Shown here in pieces: positions 18,440-23,678 of a DNA stretch of 23,678 nt (positions within the stretch are counted from its first letter, which is position 1; each line of letters begins with the position of its first letter). The stretch comes from Polyrhizophydium stewartii. Lineage: Eukaryota; Chytridiomycota; Chytridiomycetes; Rhizophydiales. Made by a program: the position numbers and the translations under genes. The notes beneath the pieces were generated by a model, which was given only the letters and a program-made list of their open reading frames with translations, did not search any database and was not told the DNA's origin. The stretch is taken from contig JADGIZ010000031.1 of NCBI GenBank assembly GCA_027604665.1, positions 15,325 to 39,002 on the forward strand, written 5' to 3'.

Positions 18440-19329
18440 TTATCTAGATCGACTAAAATATAGAGTATACAGTTCATGGCGTCCGGTTCCTATTAACTTT
18501 TGGCACGCCCATTTCCATGTTACTTCTCTAACAAATTGCCCTAGTTGTCTAAATATTCCTGAATAATTCTAGTAACTGTAGTAGTTTGCCTATCCCTGAA
18601 TTACTGGATTAGACTTCGATATCAGTGCAAGAACAGATAAGCTTTTGTCCTCACAGATTATACGTATATTGCTTTTGAAGTTATCTATAGCTTTATCAGT
18701 AGGTCTTATCATGATAACACCCATTCTATTTCCAGAAGTCTTATTCTTGTCTGATTCTTCTTTAATGTAGAGTCCCTAATAATTGAAACCTGTTGATATT
18801 AAAGTTATTAGTGTTTTCGACCTGTTAAAGGTTAGGCCTCTTTCATTAAGGAATGCTTCGACTACTTTCATTATACGGTCATTCATTTTAGGGTTAACAC
18901 AAGTGATCATCAAATCGTCCATGTATCTTATCACATTTATGTATTTGAAGGAAACTGCTTCCTTTACTTTCTTCTCCAGTCCATCCTTGGCAATTATCGG
19001 AGAGATTACATCTCCTTGGGGCACTCCAGCTTCACTTTTACTAAACACGCCTTTGTATATCCCAGCCTAAAGCCATTGTTCGAGAACTTGGAGCGGCATC
19101 CGCCGCTCTTGTTGATAGGAATATTTTGCATAATCCAATCATGATTAATGTTATCTAAGAATCCTTTAATATAACCCTTAATTATCCATATAGGGCAATA
19201 TATACATGCTTGACCGTCGAGGTGGCCGTGACTAAGCCTCCTTACGGATCTGATTAGATCACCAATTACTAGCAAATAGCTAATGGCTAAAAAATAAGGG
19301 AGGATTTCAAGTCGATGACATTTTGACAT
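18440..19329 (-). pseudogene. Group II intron reverse transcriptase/maturase, degraded, TAG read as Leu
   Basis: Group II intron RT-maturases copy the spliced intron RNA and help it fold. The upstream part (19329-19108) shows SHGHLDGQAC, matching the family's SHGFRPGRSC position by position, then WIIKGYIKGFLDNINHDW, the first catalytic Asp region. After a 17-nt hairpin (19091-19107) the frame changes. The next part has WL-TAG-AG, GVPQGDVISPII, the active site YMDD (18914-18925, usually YADD), FNY-TAG-GL (FLG motif), and a maturase domain X ending in NPVIQG-TAG-ANYYSY-TAG-NYSG and WKWACQKL. It stops at TAA 18440-18442. In-frame TAGs lie at 19067-19069, 18776-18778, 18590-18592 and 18569-18571. 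The N-terminal RT0/RT1 region is missing or scrambled, and residues seem lost after SPIIA (AKDGLE against ANIxLDGLE). A short frame at 19359-19502 may be a remnant upstream. Spacing from SHG to WIIKG is also short. I call it a pseudogene unless the hairpin is removed or bypassed. Confidence 0.85.
19091..19107. mobile_element. 17-nt GC hairpin inserted in the RT frame
   Basis: GAGCGGCATCCGCCGCT folds as AGCGGC-GGAT-GCCGCT on the minus strand. Removing exactly these 17 nt joins the two RT frames in register, giving PINK-Q-VLEQW as the family expects between RT motifs. The element is flanked by CTTG on both sides (19087-19090 and 19108-19111). However, counting one CTTG as a target duplication would leave the frames out of register, so the duplication may be native. 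GGAGCGGCATCCGCCGC recurs at 22647-22663, which supports mobility. Confidence 0.8.
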
Positions 19330-19484
19330 CCAATAAATTAGGAGTCTTGTAGAGGAGTTTACCGCATTGTGTAATTAGTACCGCAAACATAGGACAGGAT
19401 ATCCTAGTATAGCGTTTTGATTTCTACTAGATTTGAGAAGGAGATTGCAACATCAATATTGTTATCGTATAGTATTTTATCCTA

Positions 19485-19499
19485 ATCGACTTCGTCGAT
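19485..19499. repeat. Mini-hairpin ATCGAC-TTC-GTCGAT
   Basis: Perfect 6-bp stem; reverse complement of 17226-17240. It covers codons 2-6 of the 47-codon minus frame 19359-19502. Confidence 0.75.
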
Positions 19500-19617
19500 C
19501 ATCTTTTAGCCAGATATTCTCTTAGTATTAGATGATAATGGACTTTATAAGGGAGCTAATAGTAGGTAGAACAAACTAGAAAGTGGTAAAACGTAATCCA
19601 AATTTGTTTATATATAA

Positions 19618-19660
19618 ACCCGGCCCAGGGGGGCGGGTTCCCGCTGACGCGGCAACCCAA
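19618..19660. repeat. GC cluster
   Basis: AACCCGGCCC/GGGCGGGTT can pair around an AGGG loop, followed by CCCGCTGACGCGG. No exact second copy was seen. Confidence 0.65.
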
Positions 19661-19878
19661 CCGTAAAGATCTTCGCTGTAAATTAACCTGATTATTCATT
19701 ATAAAACAAGGGACATGTATAATACACATAGATTATATTGACTTAGCGGAATACTAATACATAGAACTATAGCGTGTATAGTAGATCGATTTAGAGTATA
19801 TAAAAAAGATGATAGCAGTAAAATCAATTTTTGATAATATCTGTAGGATTTTTATTCAGAAAATAGCTCGTTAGTACT

Positions 19879-20330
19879 TTAATTAAGATGGAGTTCATTT
19901 CCTGAGTGGTAGTATATAATAAATTGCTTATAAAACTAGCATAAACTATTAAGCAGCTTACCGAATATTTGCTTAGCGTCACTATCATTTTTGAGGTTAA
20001 ATAATCTACTGTTGTTAATCCAACCTCGATCCCCCTCATCGGGACTATTATACGGTTCATCGAATTTCATGGACTCATTCGATTCCCTTTGATGGGCCCC
20101 GCCCGATGAGGTTGAGGCTCTAATATTATTGCTTTTTATTGGAATCTTCTTTAGCTGTTTTCATTAGATGGTCTATTTAGCGGATTAGGTGACAATTGAG
20201 ATAGGGTAGAGTCAGTAAGATGGTGTTTTATAAGACCGGAGAAATAAGGGTAGTTCCAAAGATGAAAGGATCCTTCGGATCGGGAATTAGAAAGCGATCG
20301 ATTCAGAAATGCGGTTTTAGCCCCTATCCC
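19879..20330 (-). pseudogene. Two overlapping minus frames upstream of the RT, possibly one broken gene
   Basis: Frame A runs from 20330 to TAA 20151-20153 (59 codons). Frame B runs from 20160 to TAA 19879-19881 (93 codons, one TAG, internal ATG at 20068-20070). Both translate to polar, Ser/Asn/Lys-rich sequence and they overlap by a few bases at GAAAACAGC. One reading is a single gene split by a one-base shift. Frame B contains an inverted repeat (20034-20111) inside it. No family is recognised and no tRNA or intron signal is adjacent. Chance cannot be excluded. Confidence 0.2.
20034..20111. repeat. Nested double inverted repeat
   Basis: CCTCATCGGG (20034-20043) pairs perfectly with CCCGATGAGG (20102-20111). 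Inside, ATCGAAT (20059-20065) pairs with ATTCGAT (20077-20083). This is a two-level hairpin of double-hairpin type. Confidence 0.85.
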
Positions 20331-20827
20331 TTACACCACCTGATGAGAAAGACCATAAATAATTATTTCTAAATACCCGTGTTTGTATTATTAGAACTAT
20401 TGAATCTTACCTATTCCTTTGCTGATTATTGCTTTCCTCTTATTCATATTCGTCATCTTATTTATTCATATTCATCATTATTTATTACGCATTTATTTAA
20501 AGCCACCGGCGTTACAAACCATTTTTTCCAAATTTAGTGGCTGAACATCTTTAGAAGTAGGCTTAATTGGAAGTATTTTAGATTCGGAGTAATTAATGGT
20601 TACCTCTCCTTAACCTTGGGCATTAATTAAGTATATAGTAAACCACAAAATGGTTCAGCCTCAGTGTAGATGGTTTATCTAAGTTTTTGAATGGAGGCAA
20701 TTATTAGCCCTACAGGGGCCTGGTTGTAATTTTCTATTTTCCATTCTATACTACTTATACTAATCATTTTTGGTCTACAGCCTTCAGTTGTCAAGGTTAA
20801 TATTTAGAACCTTGTACAAAATTAAAT
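20331..20827. other. Gene-free stretch
   Basis: No gene is recognised. It contains TATTCATATTC repeats near 20440-20480 and CAAGGTT/AACCTTG (20792-20798 with 20808-20814). The GATCC-TTC-GGATC mini-hairpin lies just outside at 20269-20281. Confidence 0.5.
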
Positions 20828-20917
20828 CGCGCCGCGACGTAGGGCCCCCCTTAGGGGGCCCCCGTAGGGGGCCCCCCCCCGCCCCTCAAGGGGGCGGGCC
20901 GGAGCGACGTAGGGCCA
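20828..20917. repeat. Composite GC cluster with G/C runs
   Basis: Flanked by near-identical CGACGTAGGGCC motifs at both ends (about 20835 and 20905). It contains three GGGCCCCC-type hairpins and GCCCCTCAAGGGGGC. The flanking duplication suggests an insertion into an older element. Confidence 0.8.
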
Positions 20918-21308
20918 GCTAACCAAAATCACCAGATACCACAATAATAGATTGTTAACTCTAATAGTTGACTTGCATGATTCTCACTAAAATTGCTAGT
21001 CAATTAGATCATGTACTAATGAATCTTCTAATAAACTTAACATGTACCAATTGACGAATATATGTTTCAATATTCATTAATAATTCCAATAATACTGGTT
21101 CAAACCTCGTGGCCTGACTCGTCAAGCAGGGAGAGGCGGATCGGTAATACTACCAATCCATTAGTATGTAGTAGCAGAAGTATCCAAAGTTTCTATTACC
21201 AACTTATCAAGTTCGATCGACTGAGTAGATCTCTAATGGATGCTCTGACCAATTATTTCTGCTATTAATTCTTTAATCATGGAGATGAAGCTTATTTAAG
21301 TAACTTTA

Positions 21309-21323
21309 ACCAACTCCGTTGGT
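21309..21323. repeat. Mini-hairpin ACCAAC-TCC-GTTGGT
   Basis: Perfect 6-bp stem, 3-nt loop; same stem as 8220-8236 with a different loop. Confidence 0.75.
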
Positions 21324-21482
21324 GTTACAGATGCCAGAAATACCTAATTACTAAGTATACTAATATTACCTTTAGATTTACTGGTTAGGCTTACTATCAA
21401 ATTGAAGCATTAAACACTAATTTCTATGTAGAAGATAAATCATATTAACTCTTCACTGCCCTGAATCTTGATTATCTAATAC

Positions 21483-21498
21483 ATCGACTAGAGTCGAT
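21483..21498. repeat. Mini-hairpin ATCGAC-TAGA-GTCGAT
   Basis: Same stem as 17226-17240 and 19485-19499 with a 4-nt loop. Confidence 0.75.
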
Positions 21499-22027
21499 TT
21501 TAAGCTTAGTCTAATTACAGATATCCATTCAAGCAAACTCCAATTACAATAATTCTGATTTTATTCTTAGTTTCTCCTTAGTATTAAAGCCTACTACCTA
21601 TTTACTAGATCTAGTCATGACTAATATTGAGATAGATTAGTAGAACCTCCGGTTCGCCTTAATTAATATTTTCTCCTAATACTGCCTATAATCAATTGCC
21701 TAATTAGAGCTATTAATAGTCTAGTTCTATTACTGATATCCATTACTTAGAACAGGTTGTTGCTCTATCTATTTTATATGTACTTTTCTACATTAACGTA
21801 AATACCTAATTCCTAAATACTAAGATTGATTATTACTATGCCTTTACTACTGGTTAATTCTAATTGATATGCTTACTGATAATGCAATGCCTTGCCTATA
21901 ATCAATTGCCGATAATTAAACTATCAATTAGCTCAAATGTTAGAAATTCCTCTCATTTTCACCCACATGGTCTTACTTGGTACGTTTCTAGTCTTGCTAT
22001 ATCTACCCTCAACATTTTCCCTATTTC

Positions 22028-22093
22028 ACCCCCTTCGGGGCCGGTCACGGAGCGACCGGGGCGCCTAGGCGGGGAGGCGACTATCAGTCGCTT
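22028..22093. repeat. GC cluster
   Basis: CCCCTTCGGGG, GGTCACGGAGCGACC, GGCGCCTAGGCG and AGGCGACTATCAGTCGCTT modules follow one another. The adjacent plus frame 21864-22097 runs into it and is not considered a gene. Confidence 0.75.
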
Positions 22094-23137
22094 CTAATGA
22101 AGTATGGAGAAAATTCTAGCTGCTGACGCGGATCTTTAATATTTTCAAGATTTTGGATCAGGTGAATGTTAGCGAATATCTATTAATCCTGATTTTTGTA
22201 TAGACCTAATTAATTAAGAACCATAGTGAAGCAATTGGAGCGACTCCTAGCGGCTAATTGCCTGGAACCTAAAAGTTAAATAACAGTTACAACTAAATTG
22301 TGATCTAAAGGCAACCACCGTATGGTGGTTTTAATTCGGAATAGAGCTGACGGTTAAACTCAGTAAAAAAGCTAAAGTCCTGGGGAGCCGATCTGGTCGC
22401 GGGGCGAGCTACGCGAAGATCGATAATTTGGTATTTGGTTAAATCTTTAAAATTCTTAACACAGACCTTTAATTAAGTGATTCAGCTTAGCTGTTTTGAA
22501 AATGTTGAAAACTGTATTTGGTAATAAGGGTGTAGGTATTAAATAAAGCTATCTGTCTTAACTATACCCAATAACCAAAGAAGATATTACATTGCTCTAT
22601 AAATACTCTAATTTGCGTCATATGCTTATTAAATTTCTTATGTTGTGGAGCGGCATCCGCCGCGGCTTCAGTTACGCTGGGAAATGCTAAATTCTGAATC
22701 AGGTTAATAGAATGTAAAGTAGATAGTCTAAATAGAATGCATACTCTAGAGTTGCCGCGGATGCGGGAACTCGCCCTTCGGCCGAGTTGTAGAATAATAG
22801 AGTTAGTTTAATTGTAGTCTAAATACTACCTATCTTCTTATATGGATTATAAAGGTATAATAGATTCAACGAGATCTCTTAAGGAAATGTAATACTTAAT
22901 AGGTGTTTGTAGTAATATGCAGATCTGCTTTGCAAATTGACCTGTATTAGGCCCTCAATCAAATGGAACAAGGTTTGGATTAGATTCATGTAGCATTTTG
23001 AAGCCATCGTAGCATCGACAAGAAACAATCTTTGATTCTTTTACAGCCAGTAATAATATCGAGAATGCATACCCATAATTAAAAAGTGCCGACCTCCACG
23101 ATTAATTTGAAAACCACACGATCTTTTATTGTGTGAA
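22094..23137. other. Gene-free stretch with several hairpins
   Basis: No gene is seen. Hairpins include AACCACC-GTAT-GGTGGTT (22313-22330), the second copy of the RT-inserted element (22647-22663), CCGC-GGAT-GCGG (22755-22766) and CACAC/GTGTG just before tRNA-Pro (near 23115-23135). Confidence 0.55.
22647..22663. mobile_element. Second copy of the GGAGCGGCATCCGCCGC hairpin
   Basis: 17 nt identical to 19090-19106 in the RT remnant. The flanks are unrelated: this copy follows TTATGTTGT and precedes GGCTTCAG. Confidence 0.8.
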
Positions 23138-23208
23138 GAGGATGTAGTTCAATGGTAGAATATTGGTTTTGGGAACTAATGGTTGTAGGTTCAAGTCCTA
23201 TCATCCTG
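23138..23208 (+). tRNA. tRNA-Pro (anticodon TGG)
   Basis: Full cloverleaf of 71 nt. The acceptor is GAGGATG/CATCCTG, with T8-A9, a D stem GTTC/GAAT, an anticodon stem TTGGT/ACTAA with loop TTTGGGA (anticodon TGG at 23170-23172), a 5-nt variable region and a T arm GTAGG-TTCAAGT-CCTAT. The discriminator is A (23209). Six of seven acceptor pairs form; the first (G1 with G72) is a mismatch. In several chytrid-lineage mitochondria such mismatches in the first three positions are repaired by 5' tRNA editing. The CTA tRNA starts two bases after the acceptor 3' end plus discriminator, so the two are probably co-transcribed. Confidence 0.95.
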
Positions 23209-23210
23209 AT

Positions 23211-23283
23211 GCACTAGTAGAGGAATTGGTAGACTCAGTAGACTCTAAATCTATGGTATGTGGGTTCGACTCCCACCTAGTGT
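23211..23283 (+). tRNA. tRNA with anticodon CTA, reads UAG (probably Leu)
   Basis: Full 73-nt cloverleaf. The acceptor GCACTAG/CTAGTGT ends in a G-T first pair. The D arm is GAG/CTC with an 11-nt loop. The anticodon stem is GTAGA/TCTAT with loop CTCTAAA, so the anticodon is CTA (23245-23247). The variable region is a short GGTAT, the T arm is GTGGG-TTCGACT-CCCAC, and the discriminator is A (23284). CTA pairs with the UAG codon. tRNA-Leu(CUA) is known from Spizellomyces mitochondria. The D-loop (GAATTGGTAGA) and A73 resemble leucine tRNAs. The variable arm is short, however, whereas most Leu tRNAs have a long one, so leucine charging is inferred. The in-frame TAG at the FLG motif of the RT supports leucine. 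Confidence 0.9.
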
Positions 23284-23466
23284 AGTCCTTGTATATACGA
23301 GTTACGCCATTTTTCAGAAACTTAACTAGAGCAATCGAAGCCTCTCTTGCTTGATAATCACAAGAAAAAGCTTAAATGGGGATTTCTAACATAGCAATTA
23401 ATTACATAAGTAGGCCCAGCTAAGCAAAATAATTAATTTCGATTGCAACTAAACTTGGGACCTAAC

Positions 23467-23496
23467 CTGACCACCTTCGGTGGGCTCCGCGTAGCT
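23467..23496. mobile_element. Double-hairpin element, copy 2
   Basis: 30 nt identical to 7940-7969, with CCACC-TTC-GGTGG followed by GCT-CCGCGT-AGC. It lies about 180 bp downstream of the CTA tRNA. Confidence 0.75.
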
Positions 23497-23534
23497 TATT
23501 TAGTTATTATATTTACACTAGAATTAAGATTTCA

Positions 23535-23549
23535 ATCAACCTAGTTGAT
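23535..23549. repeat. Mini-hairpin ATCAAC-CTA-GTTGAT
   Basis: Perfect 6-bp stem; ANYRAC family, T-A pair at the variable position. AGCTTC-TATA-GAAGCT follows at 23561-23576. Confidence 0.75.
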
Positions 23550-23608
23550 CTAAATTAGTTAGCTTCTATAGAAGCTTAAATAGCTTGTCAAATCATTCGA
23601 GAAAGTTT

Positions 23609-23678
23609 GAGCGGCTGGTGTGGCGTAGGCGAAGGCCGGCCACTCCGCGACCGGGGCCCCCCTTAGGGGGGCCCCCCC
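23609..23678. repeat. GC cluster cut by the window end
   Basis: GGCCGGCCACTCCGCGACCGG repeats modules of 16830 and 18110, and the final GGGGCCCCCC/GGGGGGCCCC run resembles 20841-20880. The sequence stops inside a C run, which could be a natural break or an assembly edge. Confidence 0.75.

Larger units (their letters stand above)
20918..22027. other. Gene-free AT-rich stretch with mini-hairpins
   Basis: No RNA gene or conserved protein is visible. Short open frames on either strand (for example a 39-codon minus frame at about 21160-21280) are within chance expectation. Mini-hairpins lie at 21309, 21483 and 21643 (GAACC-TCC-GGTTC). Confidence 0.5.

Noticed and set aside
18783..19070. Plus-strand open frame of 95 codons
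   Set aside because: It is antisense to the RT remnant, whose minus-strand motifs are clear.
1..23678. LAGLIDADG or GIY-YIG homing endonucleases of group I introns
   Set aside because: I looked for GxxDG/DADG-type codon patterns and found none in a sustained frame; a sensitive table-16 profile search was not possible here.

Overview
This window looks like fungal mitochondrial DNA, most likely from a chytrid-type fungus. It is AT-rich throughout and studded with short GC-rich palindromic clusters. It has no long standard-code reading frames and carries two organellar tRNA genes and a decayed group II intron reverse transcriptase. Two independent signs indicate that TAG is read as an amino acid, probably leucine. 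One tRNA (23211-23283) has the anticodon CTA. The reverse transcriptase on the minus strand (18440-19329) is only continuous if four in-frame TAG codons are sense, and one of these sits at the leucine of the conserved F-x-x/Y-L-G motif. TAG = Leu (NCBI table 16) is known from mitochondria of Spizellomyces and related chytrids and of some chlorophycean green algae. The tRNA-Pro looks fungal, so I favour a chytrid, but a green alga is not excluded.

Layout: 1-327 holds two copies of a 153-bp direct repeat at the window edge. 328-4966 has no recognisable gene; it contains a GC-balanced island (2371-2700) and a degenerate short repeat (2777-2935). 4967-6300 is a block of degenerate repeats. 6300-14700 is mainly non-coding AT-rich DNA interrupted by GC clusters, with a few open frames that exist only if TAG is sense (6900-7439 minus, 10885-11307 plus). 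14712-14940 is a GC-rich island made of hairpins. 15949-18185 is dense in composite GC clusters. 18440-20330 on the minus strand holds the RT/maturase remnant and degraded frames upstream of it. 20331-23137 is again gene-free. 23138-23283 carries tRNA-Pro(TGG) and the CTA tRNA in tandem. The window ends inside a G/C-run cluster.

The window has no rRNA or core respiratory gene that I can recognise. Its most striking content is a large population of small stem-loops in several families. Some are sequence-identical at distant sites, some are composite, one is inserted in the RT reading frame, and one family shows compensatory base changes in its stem. All reading frames other than the RT and tRNAs are low-confidence: with TAG open, AT-rich random DNA yields many frames of 40-90 codons.
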